This document shows, piece after piece, positions 52,832 to 61,403 of a DNA stretch of 64,000 nucleotides; position 1 is the first letter of the stretch; every line of letters starts with the position of its first letter. The notes beneath the pieces are model-generated. The model had not been told where the DNA came from, did not search any database, and worked only from the letters and a program-made list of their open reading frames with translations. Both the position numbers and the translations under genes were made by a program. The DNA is from Acidobacteriota bacterium (GTDB lineage: Bacteria; Acidobacteriota; Blastocatellia; RBC074), in the NCBI GenBank assembly GCA_018268995.1, contig JAFDVL010000045.1, forward strand, positions 1 to 64,000, in the 5' to 3' direction.

Positions 52832-54040
52832 ATGAATAAGCAACGGCTTTTTATCGCCAGTTGTCTCTCGCTCGTTGTCACGGCCATGATCTTTGCCTTA
52901 CGCGGCAACGTTGAAGATTTAGTTAAGACCGATCCAGCACTTGCCAGCTTCTTTCCTGCGGCAACCGCCAGTGCAGATTACGGCTGGCTTTCCACGATGG
53001 CATTTTTTGGTTTTGCCGCATCAATTCTTGTTACCTCCCCAATGCTTGATGCACTGGGTATGAGAAATCTTTTGTATCTGGCCTTTGCCCTTCATTTAAT
53101 CGGTGTCATCGGATTCATTCTTGCGCCTAGCTATACTCTGATGTCCGTCACCATGTTGTTAGCTGGCTTTGGTAATGGTTTGGTTGAAGCGGTCATCAAT
53201 CCTTTAATCGCGACACTTTATCCTGAAGAGAAAACTCATAAATTGAATGTGCTGCATGCGTGGTGGCCAGGAGGCTTAATCATTGGTGGTTTGTTGGGGT
53301 ACGGAATGTCACAAATGGGCGTGAGTTGGAAAATGCAAATGGCGGTGATTATCGTTCCCACCATCATTTATGGCATTTTGATTTTCGGACAGAAGTTCCC
53401 GCTGACAGAGCGAGCAGCCGCAGGCATCTCCACTGACGAGATGATCAAAACTGCGCTGAACCCTGCCTTTTTACTATTGCTTGGTTGCATGATGATTACT
53501 GCTTCCGTTGAACTTGCACCGGGGCAGATGGTCGCCTCTGTGCTGGGCGGTCTGGCAAACATGAGCGGTATTCTGATTCTGGTCTATGGATCAGCCTTAA
53601 TGTTTGTGTTGCGCTATTTTGCCGGCCCGATTGCACACAAAATTTCTCCCATTGGAATGATGTGGGCTTCGGTAACCATCGCCGCTATCGGATTGTTCCT
53701 CCTGTCAAATGTTTCCAGTTCAATGGGGGCCTATGTGGCTGCCACTGTTTTTTATGTGGGCGTTTGTTTTATGTGGCCGACGATGTTGGGGATTACTTCA
53801 GAGCGGTTTCCACAAGGTGGTGCTTTTACGATGGGATTGATGGGCTTTGCCGGGCAATTTGCTCTAGGCCTCGTGATTTTCTATATGGGGAAAGTCCGCG
53901 ATGGACTCGGCGGCGATGCAGCATCGTTCCGTTGGACGGCAACCTTGGCGATTGTTCCCTTTATCGTCTTCGGTCTATGGTGGCTGAAAGATAAAGCCAA
54001 AGGTGGTTACAAGGCGGTGAAACTCAGTCAGACCTCTTAA
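52832..54040 (+). CDS. MFS transporter
   Basis: A 402-residue membrane protein with about 11-12 hydrophobic helices spread evenly, beginning with a hydrophobic segment near residues 6-24. Motifs such as LLAGFGNGLVEAVINPLIATLYPEEK and LHAWWPGGLIIGG resemble sugar or nucleoside-type MFS carriers, but the substrate is not readable. TGGAGGAAAACTACAC precedes the ATG. It follows the selenoprotein genes but after a hairpin, so linkage is uncertain. Confidence 0.82.
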   Translation: MNKQRLFIASCLSLVVTAMIFALRGNVEDLVKTDPALASFFPAATASADYGWLSTMAFFGFAASILVTSPMLDALGMRNLLYLAFALHLIGVIGFILAPSYTLMSVTMLLAGFGNGLVEAVINPLIATLYPEEKTHKLNVLHAWWPGGLIIGGLLGYGMSQMGVSWKMQMAVIIVPTIIYGILIFGQKFPLTERAAAGISTDEMIKTALNPAFLLLLGCMMITASVELAPGQMVASVLGGLANMSGILILVYGSALMFVLRYFAGPIAHKISPIGMMWASVTIAAIGLFLLSNVSSSMGAYVAATVFYVGVCFMWPTMLGITSERFPQGGAFTMGLMGFAGQFALGLVIFYMGKVRDGLGGDAASFRWTATLAIVPFIVFGLWWLKDKAKGGYKAVKLSQTS

Positions 54041-54067
54041 GTCTTAAATAGTTCAAGTCGAATCAAG

Positions 54068-54109
54068 CAGCGTCGTGGCCTCAAATAAGCTACGGCGCTG
54101 TTTTGTTTT
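54068..54109 (+). terminator. Intrinsic terminator after the MFS gene
   Basis: A 12-bp stem with wobble positions (CAGCGTCGTGGC at 54068-54079 with GCTACGGCGCTG at 54089-54100) is followed by TTTTGTTTT. Confidence 0.75.
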
Positions 54110-54155
54110 GTGACGCAATATGACTTGTGGGGAGTGCATAAGGTAAAATCGTAAT

Positions 54156-55895
54156 GTGAAAATTTCAGCAAAAAAACAATCTTATTTACTTGCACTGCTG
54201 ATTCTTGTCCTGAGCACTTTTGTGACCGTTGCACAAACCGATGAGAGTCGTTCAGATTACCCCTCATTTTCAAATCAGAGCTATCGCATCGAGTTAGAGG
54301 TTAATAATCAGGAACAAAGTTTTGTGGGACAAGAGATCGTCCGATTTACAAATTCAACCCGCCGTGATTTGGATCAGATCAATTTCCACTTATATCCAAA
54401 CATCGGTCAGGAGGAAGAAGAATTTCCCTGGCTGACGGTTCACGGTGTCAGCCTGACAGCCAATGAAAAACGATTGCTTGCCAAAGGTCAGGGAGTACGT
54501 TTCGCTTTGAAAGCTCGCAACTCGATCCTGCAAGTGAAGCTTCCATTCAAGCTACAACCCGGACAGACGCTTGAATTGAAGGTGGAATTTGCTGCGCATG
54601 TCCCACGTATCCAGCGCGAAGAAACGACATTATTGGCTCATTTCCTGGAAGAAGCCTCAGATGCAATTAGCGATCAGAAGCAGTCCAGGGATTCGCGAGA
54701 CATCTTTTTTGCTTGTGAACAAGTCATGTTGCTTGGGTATTTTTATCCAATTCTGGCGACCCCTGAAGCCATGCGTACCGATCAGGGATTGGCAATTGGG
54801 GTAGGTGGGTTAGTCATCAGCGAAGTTGCGGATTACGAAGTCAAAGTCCAGATTGAGAATAACGTGACAGTTGTTGCATCCAGCCCTTTGCTGGAAAAGA
54901 AAACGCACACAGAATTAGACGAAACTCGCGCGACTCATATTTTCCGAGGGGAAAAGTTGCGCGGGTTTGCTCTTGCCCTGGGCCAGCATTTCAAATCTAT
55001 TGAGAGAATCGTCGGAACCACCAAAATCAAAACTTATTATCTGGCAGGTGATGCAAAGATCGGGCAACAGATGACTGAAATTTCCAGCCGGGCGGTTGCT
55101 GCCTATAATCAGGCTTTTGGTTCCTATCCCTATGCCGAGCTGTGCGTGATTGAATTGCCCTTGCCTGCCGGGTTTGGTGGTATTGAATTTCCTGGACTGA
55201 TCGCGATTGCTCAGGCCTATTGTGTGGATTTTGATTCGCCGGAAGCCGCACGTTTACCGGGCCTGGTGCGCGAACAGGCGGATGTTGTGAAGAATGCACT
55301 GGAATTTACGCTTGCTCAATGCGTTGCATTTCAATGGTGGGGAAGCGCGGTGGGCAGCGATTCGCAACGCACGCCATTCCTGGACGAATCGTTAGCGCAT
55401 TATGCCGCGACGTACTATTACGAATCTGCTTATGGGAAGGAAGCCGGAGAGAAGGCCGTTAATCAGAACCTTCGTTCGCCCTACCAAGTGTACCGCTCGC
55501 TCGGCGGAATAGATGTCGAAGTGGCCAAGCCGACTAAGGAATTTCACAGCTTGCTTCAGTTTTCAGCGATTGTGCAATCGAAAGGTGCAATGCTTTTTTA
55601 TGCCTTACGAAAGGAATTGGGGGATGAACAATTTTTCGGTGCGTTACGCCTATACTTCACGACACGAAAGTTTAGATTTGCGACCCCCAATGATTTACGC
55701 GACGCCTTTCTGGCTGCCGCTCATAATCCAAACATCGTGAAATTTCTATTGCAGCGTTATTTACGCGAGAAACGTGCCGATGATGACTTAGGAAAACCCG
55801 AAGTCGCGTACTTTGCTCCGAATGAAAAAGGGAAGGGGAAGAAAATCGGACGATTCTTTGGGAAAATTGGCAGAGCCGCAGCCCGCCCCTTCTAA
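54156..55895 (+). CDS. M1 aminopeptidase-fold protein lacking the zinc site
   Basis: A 579-residue exported protein with the M1 layout. The N-terminal beta domain begins YRIELEVNNQEQSFVGQEIVRFTN, the exopeptidase-type strand reads GGIEFPGLI, and FLDESLAHYAATYYYE corresponds to the third-ligand region. Where HExxHQWWG is expected the sequence reads QCVAFQWWG (residues 388-396), so both His ligands and the catalytic Glu are gone. It therefore cannot be a normal metallopeptidase and may bind peptides or act as a regulator. Translation starts at GTG 54156, as the nearby ATG is followed by a stop. It is flanked by a terminator and a convergent HIT gene. Confidence 0.75.
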   Translation: MKISAKKQSYLLALLILVLSTFVTVAQTDESRSDYPSFSNQSYRIELEVNNQEQSFVGQEIVRFTNSTRRDLDQINFHLYPNIGQEEEEFPWLTVHGVSLTANEKRLLAKGQGVRFALKARNSILQVKLPFKLQPGQTLELKVEFAAHVPRIQREETTLLAHFLEEASDAISDQKQSRDSRDIFFACEQVMLLGYFYPILATPEAMRTDQGLAIGVGGLVISEVADYEVKVQIENNVTVVASSPLLEKKTHTELDETRATHIFRGEKLRGFALALGQHFKSIERIVGTTKIKTYYLAGDAKIGQQMTEISSRAVAAYNQAFGSYPYAELCVIELPLPAGFGGIEFPGLIAIAQAYCVDFDSPEAARLPGLVREQADVVKNALEFTLAQCVAFQWWGSAVGSDSQRTPFLDESLAHYAATYYYESAYGKEAGEKAVNQNLRSPYQVYRSLGGIDVEVAKPTKEFHSLLQFSAIVQSKGAMLFYALRKELGDEQFFGALRLYFTTRKFRFATPNDLRDAFLAAAHNPNIVKFLLQRYLREKRADDDLGKPEVAYFAPNEKGKGKKIGRFFGKIGRAAARPF

Positions 55896-55948
55896 AACTA
55901 TAGGAAAAGAAACATCGCAACTCAGTCCCTTTTGCTTTTTGATTTGAC

Positions 55949-56299
55949 TTAGCCCGGAGGCCAGGTCATGGGGCGTCCGCCCATCACGTGTACGTGCAGG
56001 TGAAAGACGCTTTGCCCTCCATCGGCTCCGGTGTTGATGCACGTGCGAAACCCATCTTCTGCCATGCCTAGCTGATTGGCGATTTTGGGCGCGAGCCAGA
56101 GCAGGTGTCCCAGCAATGCGACGTCGCCTTTGCCCGCATCATTCAATGATTCCAGATGTTCGCGCGGGATAATTAACACGTGCGTTGGCGATTGGGGCGT
56201 AATGTCGTGAAAGGCGATGGCAAGCTCGTCCTCATAAATCTTATTGGCCGGAATTGCGCCCTCGGCGATTTTGCAAAAAATACAATTCTCTTCTGACAT
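55949..56299 (-). CDS. HIT-family (HINT-like) nucleotide hydrolase
   Basis: A 116-residue histidine-triad protein. It shows the HINT start CIFCKIAEGAIPANKIYEDE with its two Cys (a zinc-like pair), IIPREHLESL, and the catalytic HLHVHVMGGRPM (HxHxH) near the C-terminus. Members hydrolyse adenosine phosphoramidates. It lies 11 bases after the OPT transporter gene on the same strand, so the two share a message. Confidence 0.95.
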   Translation of the reverse strand: MSEENCIFCKIAEGAIPANKIYEDELAIAFHDITPQSPTHVLIIPREHLESLNDAGKGDVALLGHLLWLAPKIANQLGMAEDGFRTCINTGADGGQSVFHLHVHVMGGRPMTWPPG

Positions 56300-56310
56300 T
56301 CAAACTCCCT

Positions 56311-58662
56311 TTAGTTGTTTTGTGCGCTTGATCTTTGTCGAGCGACAGAAATCAGGAAGCCCACCAGCCCTCCAAAAATTACCAGCGCAATGACGTTTGA
56401 CCAATCGCTGGTATTGGTAAACCAGTTGCGTCCGATGCCCAGATGTTCTTCACCCCCAGCAAAGGCGCGACCGAAGGATGCAACCAATCCGCCGATTGCT
56501 CCACCTGCGATAAAGCCGGAACTGAGCAGAACGCCTCTGCCGGTTTCCTCTTCAACCAGGCTTTCTTCGCCCTCCTTCCTCCGCAAACGATTCACCAGAG
56601 ATCGAACCAGCCCGCCACAGAAAATCGTGGCTGAAGTTGAAATGGGCAAATAAATTCCGACGGCGACCGGCAGCGCTGAAACGCCAACAATTTCCAGCAC
56701 GATAGAAATCATTGCGCCGATCAAGATCAGTGACCAGGGCAGTTTTTGCGTCAATACGCCATCCACGAGAACGCCCATTAACGCCGCTTTGGGGGCATCC
56801 AGTTTGTTGGTTACTTCGACCACTTCAAATTTGGGTTTGCCTGTGGCGTCAATTAAATAGGTATTTTCTTTGTTGTTCTGATTCACGATGACGCGGTCAT
56901 ACAAGTTGTCATCCATCCCGCGCATTTGCCCGGCAGCTTTGACATTGCCGCCAACGGTGAAAGTCTGATTCGCAGCCGCTGCTTCGACTGGTCGAACGCC
57001 TTGTTTCACGCCACCGACGCCGGGATTCACCAGGTAATGTAGTTTGCCATCTGTGCCAACCAGATATTTGCCCGCCGGAATTTTTGTTTGTCCATCCCCT
57101 GCATCGGTTTCTACTGTCAGGTTCAAGACATTGTATTGCTTGCCATCCTGCACAGCTGGCTTATTTGCCCATGATCCGCCAACAGCGTTTGCCGGAGCCG
57201 AATAGCTGGGATAGTTGACGGGCAATAAGTTGATTGCTTCAGTATTCAACCAATTAAGCGTCCATCCAATGACCAACGATGATGTCAACGCGCCTATTAG
57301 CAATGCGACCTGTTGCCATTTTGGCGTTCCACCAACCAAATATCCTGTTTTTAAATCCTGTGAGGTATTGCCTGCATTTGCTGCCGCGACACAAACGATT
57401 GCGCCGACAGTTAACGCGATGACGCGCTGTTCCGGCCCGACACGCCCCAGCAGCAAAAAGAGCAGAGATGTGAACAACAGAGTCGCAATCGTCATACCCG
57501 AAATAGGGTTTGAGCTGGAACCAATCGTCCCGCAAATACGCGAGGAAACGGTCACAAAGAAAAAGCCAAAGACAAGGATCAAAATTGCCGAGATGAAATC
57601 AACTTCAATCTTCGGCATCAAAATCAGCGCGATGAGTAACAAGGTAATTCCGCCGACCGTCACGCTAATTGGCATATCACGTTCTGTGCGCGAGGCCGTG
57701 CCAACAGAGGCATTGCCACCGCGAAAGTCCTTTAGCCCAGAGCTGAAAGCTTCAATAATCGTGGGCAAGGAACGAGCTAAACTGATAATGCCCCCCATCG
57801 CCACCGCGCCCGCTGCGATATATCGAACATAACGATCAAACACCACACTGGCGCTCATGTTTGCGATCAACTCTCCTGCCGGAGCGGGGAAGATATTGGT
57901 CGTCAACCCTGCGCCAAAAAATTTCACCATCGGCACTAAAATCAAGGCTGAAATAATGCCACCGCCTAACATATAAGAAGCAATACGAGGCCCGATGATG
58001 TATCCAACGCCTAACAACTCAGGCGAGATTTCAGCGGCGATGCGAGCGCCTTGATACCAGGTCAGAACCTTGGCTGGAACTTCCTTCCACATTTGCAAGG
58101 CTGTCATCAGAAATTTGTACCCAAAGGCAACACCAAATCCCATAAAGACGGTTTTGGCATCGCTGCCGCCACGTTCGCCCGCCACCAGCACTTCCGCGCA
58201 GGCAGTGCCTTCGGGGTAAGGAAGATTCCCATGTTCTTTGACGATCAGGGAACGTCGCAATGGAATCATTAACAAGACACCGAGCAAGCCGCCTGCGGCA
58301 CCGACAATCGAGGTTTGAATCAGGTCAAGGTCTAGCCCCAGAATCAACAAAGCCGGAATCGTAAACACGATGCCAGCCGCAATGGATTCGGCTGCCGAAC
58401 CAGTCGTTTGCACGATGTTATTTTCCAGGATTGAGGCCCGTCCAAGTAGGCGCAGCACGGTGATAGAAAGTACCGCAATTGGAATTGAGGCACTGACGGT
58501 CAAACCAACTTTGAGGCCAAGATAAACCGTAGATGCCCCGAAGATGAGGCCAAAAAAGATGCCCAAAATCACTGCTCGCAGTGTAAATTCCGGCAGGATT
58601 GTTGAGGCGGCGACATACGGTTTATGCGTTTCATGGCTGACGGTAGTTGCGGGAGCTGCCAT
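56311..58662 (-). CDS. OPT-family oligopeptide transporter
   Basis: A 783-residue membrane transporter. The N-terminal OPT pattern LPEFTLRAVILGIFFGLIFGASTVYLGLK is followed by many helices, with NPISGMTIATLL in the middle. Between late helices (about residues 500-620) lies a hydrophilic, beta-rich insertion with repeated Lys-Leu-His/Pro-Gly motifs, which probably sits outside the membrane and is larger than in typical OPT proteins. The start at 58662 follows AGGAGAATCCTT; an earlier in-frame start at 58689 is less likely. OPT carriers import oligopeptides or metal chelates. Confidence 0.92.
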   Translation of the reverse strand: MAAPATTVSHETHKPYVAASTILPEFTLRAVILGIFFGLIFGASTVYLGLKVGLTVSASIPIAVLSITVLRLLGRASILENNIVQTTGSAAESIAAGIVFTIPALLILGLDLDLIQTSIVGAAGGLLGVLLMIPLRRSLIVKEHGNLPYPEGTACAEVLVAGERGGSDAKTVFMGFGVAFGYKFLMTALQMWKEVPAKVLTWYQGARIAAEISPELLGVGYIIGPRIASYMLGGGIISALILVPMVKFFGAGLTTNIFPAPAGELIANMSASVVFDRYVRYIAAGAVAMGGIISLARSLPTIIEAFSSGLKDFRGGNASVGTASRTERDMPISVTVGGITLLLIALILMPKIEVDFISAILILVFGFFFVTVSSRICGTIGSSSNPISGMTIATLLFTSLLFLLLGRVGPEQRVIALTVGAIVCVAAANAGNTSQDLKTGYLVGGTPKWQQVALLIGALTSSLVIGWTLNWLNTEAINLLPVNYPSYSAPANAVGGSWANKPAVQDGKQYNVLNLTVETDAGDGQTKIPAGKYLVGTDGKLHYLVNPGVGGVKQGVRPVEAAAANQTFTVGGNVKAAGQMRGMDDNLYDRVIVNQNNKENTYLIDATGKPKFEVVEVTNKLDAPKAALMGVLVDGVLTQKLPWSLILIGAMISIVLEIVGVSALPVAVGIYLPISTSATIFCGGLVRSLVNRLRRKEGEESLVEEETGRGVLLSSGFIAGGAIGGLVASFGRAFAGGEEHLGIGRNWFTNTSDWSNVIALVIFGGLVGFLISVARQRSSAQNN

Positions 58663-58788
58663 AAGGATTCTCCTGTGATTATGATTCAACCCGGATTGGG
58701 TTACGGTGAAATTTTCGTTTTGACGTTGCTTAGTAATTCAGCAAAAGGGAAAGCCGGACCGCGCGATTTTGGGATAGCGCAAGTAAAA

Positions 58789-58893
58789 AACCGTCACGAA
58801 AAGCACGAATTCCCACGAATAATAATTAGTTTAGAGCGACAAATTGCGAATTAAGGCGGGGAATTATTCGTGGGAACGCATGAGAATTCGTGG
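58789..58893. repeat. Palindromic repeat with TTCGTGG motifs
   Basis: Inverted 13-bp arms (TCCCACGAATAAT at 58811-58823 with ATTATTCGTGGGA at 58863-58875) are flanked by further CACGAA and TTCGTG copies. No gene overlaps it. It lies between the OPT operon start and the small genes downstream. Confidence 0.65.
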
Positions 58894-58901
58894 CAGGCTA
58901 T

Positions 58902-59111
58902 TTATTCATCTTCATCTTCCATATCAAATCCACGATTATCGCGGATGGCACGAAGAACCTGGATGGCATACTCAAAATCATTGAAGGCGCTCGTGAAAGA
59001 GCGGGCCATTTCTTCGTTGTTATGACGTTCGGAAACCTGCGCGTAATGTTTATGCCTTGATTCCAGTGAACCGATAATATCTGCTAACTCATTTTTGCGT
59101 TGTTCGTCCAT
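58902..59111 (-). CDS. Small acidic helical protein
   Basis: A 69-residue, probably all-helical protein (LADIIGSLESRHKHYAQV) with an acidic tail MEDEDE. No family is recognised. Its start overlaps the end of the gene at 59084 by 28 bases, so it belongs to the three-gene minus-strand run. Confidence 0.55.
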   Translation of the reverse strand: MDEQRKNELADIIGSLESRHKHYAQVSERHNNEEMARSFTSAFNDFEYAIQVLRAIRDNRGFDMEDEDE

Positions 59112-59410
59112 TCAAAGTCCTCTATTTCTGCCGCTTGCTGTTCGGCCTTTTCTACTGCTTCTAACAATGCCGCCATGTTTTCATCCACGTTTCCCAGATA
59201 AAGCTCTGGGTAATCCAACACACAAGTCGTACAACCCGAATTGCAACAAGGCGGTAGAAGCGAATAATCAATTTCTTGCTTCATAACTGCAATGCGATTA
59301 CCGCGTATATAAAAGCTGGAAGCACTATAGGGAAAAGCAGATTCGACTGTCAAATCTTTGTGGGGTGAGGATGCAGAATTGGCGGAAAGTGGGCTGAGGA
59401 CGTGGTGCAT
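59084..59410 (-). CDS. Oxidoreductase-like domain protein (PF09791-like)
   Basis: A 108-residue protein if read from 59410, or 66 residues from MKQEIDYS at 59284. Its core is LPPCCNSGCTTCVLDYPELY, the Cys-rich pattern of the oxidoreductase-like N-terminal domain (CCxxGCxxCxxD). The 59410 start comes directly after the stop of the 35-residue gene (TAAATG), which argues for translational coupling. The shorter start has no clear ribosome binding site. It is probably a small metal- or redox-binding protein. Confidence 0.65.
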   Translation of the reverse strand: MHHVLSPLSANSASSPHKDLTVESAFPYSASSFYIRGNRIAVMKQEIDYSLLPPCCNSGCTTCVLDYPELYLGNVDENMAALLEAVEKAEQQAAEIEDFEWTNNAKMS

Positions 59411-59518
59411 TTATCGCTGTATCAGGAGCATTTCGTAGCGTTGAGAGGCGAAATAAATGAGTAGGAATAAAACCAGAAATAACGCAATCGGAAAGGCAAA
59501 AAAGTATCTATGACGCAT
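59411..59518 (-). CDS. 35-residue single-pass membrane protein
   Basis: A short reading frame with a basic start (MRHRYFFAFP), one long hydrophobic helix (IALFLVLFLLIYF) and a basic end. GTGAGGTTTGAT gives a good ribosome binding site. Its TAA stop is directly followed by the ATG of the Cys-rich gene at 59410. The layout resembles other tiny anchor or subunit proteins; no relative is known to me. Confidence 0.6.
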   Translation of the reverse strand: MRHRYFFAFPIALFLVLFLLIYFASQRYEMLLIQR

Positions 59519-59842
59519 ATCAAACCTCACTGTTTCGGTAGTCACCTAATCGGGTGATAAACATGATAGTCAATTGGCGATGACGAACGATCCAGAGGCT
59601 CCATTTACCTTCCTTCTGTGCGCCCAAGCTTGTTTGCCCTCATTGACTTGGTGAAGTTCGCAATGAAACCGTCCGCCCCTCGTTCGTCATCAGGTGCAAT
59701 TCTATTGATTGAAGCCGAAAAAAATACGGGATGCACAACAGTCGAATGCGAGGAAATACGCGCCTTGTAATTGTGGTTATCCACAGTGAATGCACTACAG
59801 ATATGATTGACACTTCTGTTGTTTGTCACAATACTTGGCGCT
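59519..59842. other. Divergent intergenic region with 12-bp inverted repeat
   Basis: The gap holds the promoter of the BlaI gene (59807-59835) and a spaced inverted repeat, GATGACGAACGA at 59579-59590 with TCGTTCGTCATC at 59680-59691, bounding about 113 bases. Minus-strand reading frames here are shadows without start support. Nothing else is recognised. Confidence 0.55.
59807..59835 (+). promoter_or_regulatory. Promoter with TGACA/TGTCA operator of the BlaI gene
   Basis: TTGACA (59807-59812), a 17-base spacer and AATACT (59830-59835) form the promoter; the expected start falls at or next to the ATG at 59843, suggesting a leaderless message. TGACA (59808-59812) and TGTCA (59824-59828) form an inverted repeat across the spacer where a BlaI dimer could bind. 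Confidence 0.55.
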
Positions 59843-60295
59843 ATGTTGAAAGCATTCTTTAAGTCAACTCTCCCCACGACACCTGAAAATTCGAGCGTGC
59901 AATTAGGCCCGCTTGAGCAAAAAGTCATGAAATTGATTTGGCAACGAGGACAATCCAGTGTCCGGGATATTTACCTGGCGTTAGACTCAAGCTGGGCCTA
60001 TACCACTTTGATGACGACGCTTGATCGGTTGCACAAAAAAGGAATGCTGGCACGGGTCAAGGATGGGCGTGCTTTTCTGTATTCTCCCAGCATCTCTGTC
60101 CGTGATTTTGAGCAGGGGATTGCACGGGATGTTTTGGATATGTTGCTGGGGCGAGGGGCGGCAGGGGTCAAGCCAATTCTCGCCTGTATTGTAGATACTG
60201 TGACTGAGCACGATCACGCGTTATTAGATGAGTTAGATCGCCTGGTCAAAGAAAAGCGCGAAGCCTTGCAGGAGGGAGAGAAAAGCAATGTTTGA
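59843..60295 (+). CDS. BlaI/MecI/CopY-family repressor
   Basis: A 150-residue regulator with the BlaI winged helix (LGPLEQKVMKLIWQRGQSSVRDIYLAL, SWAYTTLMTTLDRLHKKGMLARVKDGRAFLYSPS) and a C-terminal helical dimer region. Family members are inactivated by proteolysis by their M56 partner. The ATG at 59843 is chosen over an earlier in-frame start that would lie inside the -35 box. It overlaps the M56 gene by eight bases, so both are coupled. Confidence 0.9.
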   Translation: MLKAFFKSTLPTTPENSSVQLGPLEQKVMKLIWQRGQSSVRDIYLALDSSWAYTTLMTTLDRLHKKGMLARVKDGRAFLYSPSISVRDFEQGIARDVLDMLLGRGAAGVKPILACIVDTVTEHDHALLDELDRLVKEKREALQEGEKSNV

Positions 60296-61289
60296 AATGC
60301 TTGGATTTTGTATCCTGCTGGCTGCCGTTCTAACCTTGAATACAATCACCTCATCATTAGCTGCGTTGATTTGGCATAAACTCGCCCGACGTACAACCAA
60401 TTGGCCTCCGGCGCTGCGGGCCAGATTGCTTTTCACCCTGCGCGTTGCTCCAGCAACAATTTCACTTTTATTGGCTTTGATGATGGTTTTACCTGCCTAT
60501 CTTCTCAATGAGCCTCGAAATAAGGTCGAACCTGTAAGTTACCAGCTGGGGATACTGTCAGTGACTTCCGCAATTGCTTTATGCCTTGCCGCCTGGCGCG
60601 GTCTGAATGCTCGGTCGGCAACGAAGCGCCTGGTGCGAAACTGGCTTCAGTCTGCTACCCCAATTGAGATTCCTGACCTCACGATTCCAGCCTTTCGCTT
60701 TCCACATCAGCTGCCCATTCTCGCAATCATTGGTTCTTGGCGTCCGAAACTATTTGTGTCGGAGCGGCTTTTGCAAACTCTCTCTCCTGCCGAACTTGCT
60801 GCCACGATTGCACATGAAAAAGGGCATCTCATCGCCAAAGATAATCTGAAGCGAGTGGCGGTGAGAATGTGTTGCGATGTCTTGTCCATTCTGCCAAGTG
60901 GTCGGTCGTTGGATCGTGCCTGGATTGAAGCCACTGAGGCAGCAGCCGATGAATATGCTGCGCATCAAACTCAGAATATGGCTGTCGAATTGGCGAGTGC
61001 CCTGATCAAAATCGCCAGACTTATTCCTGCGGGGGAGCGAATCACGCTTCCTGTTGGGGCCGCGTTAATCGGACAAGATGAACCTGGGGTTGCGTTTCGG
61101 GTTCAGGCTCTGCTGGCTTTCGACCGTCGCCTGAACACAACCTGCGATGCCCAAAACGCGCTCTTTTCATTCTTATACTGGTGCCCGGTTTTTGGCGTCG
61201 CACTGTTGGCACTTTTGTTGCTTTCCTATCCAGCCATCTTGTCCAATGTACATGAAATTACAGAGTTTGTAATTTCGCAGCTCAAATGA
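60288..61289 (+). CDS. M56-family membrane metallopeptidase (BlaR1-like, no sensor domain)
   Basis: A 333-residue membrane protease with four or so transmembrane segments. The zinc site is AATIAHEKGHLIAKDN (His176, Glu177, His180), with EAAADEYAAHQ near residue 220 supplying a third ligand. Unlike BlaR1 it has no penicillin-binding sensor domain, so the signal is unknown. Together with the BlaI-type gene it forms a regulated-proteolysis switch, probably for the TonB receptor gene downstream, which is inference. Confidence 0.88.
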   Translation: MFEMLGFCILLAAVLTLNTITSSLAALIWHKLARRTTNWPPALRARLLFTLRVAPATISLLLALMMVLPAYLLNEPRNKVEPVSYQLGILSVTSAIALCLAAWRGLNARSATKRLVRNWLQSATPIEIPDLTIPAFRFPHQLPILAIIGSWRPKLFVSERLLQTLSPAELAATIAHEKGHLIAKDNLKRVAVRMCCDVLSILPSGRSLDRAWIEATEAAADEYAAHQTQNMAVELASALIKIARLIPAGERITLPVGAALIGQDEPGVAFRVQALLAFDRRLNTTCDAQNALFSFLYWCPVFGVALLALLLLSYPAILSNVHEITEFVISQLK

Positions 61290-61403
61290 TGGCTCGCAAC
61301 TGAACTACGATGCTTGGTAGTAGTTCGATCATTTCGCTATCCTGAGATTCGTTGGTTGCCGACTGACGAATACAATTCAATTCTTAGACAGCAAAATGAT
61401 CTG

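Noticed and set aside
59605..59928. 107-codon minus-strand frame before the BlaI gene
   Set aside because: It crosses the BlaI promoter and start, has no ribosome binding site, and shows no protein-like pattern.
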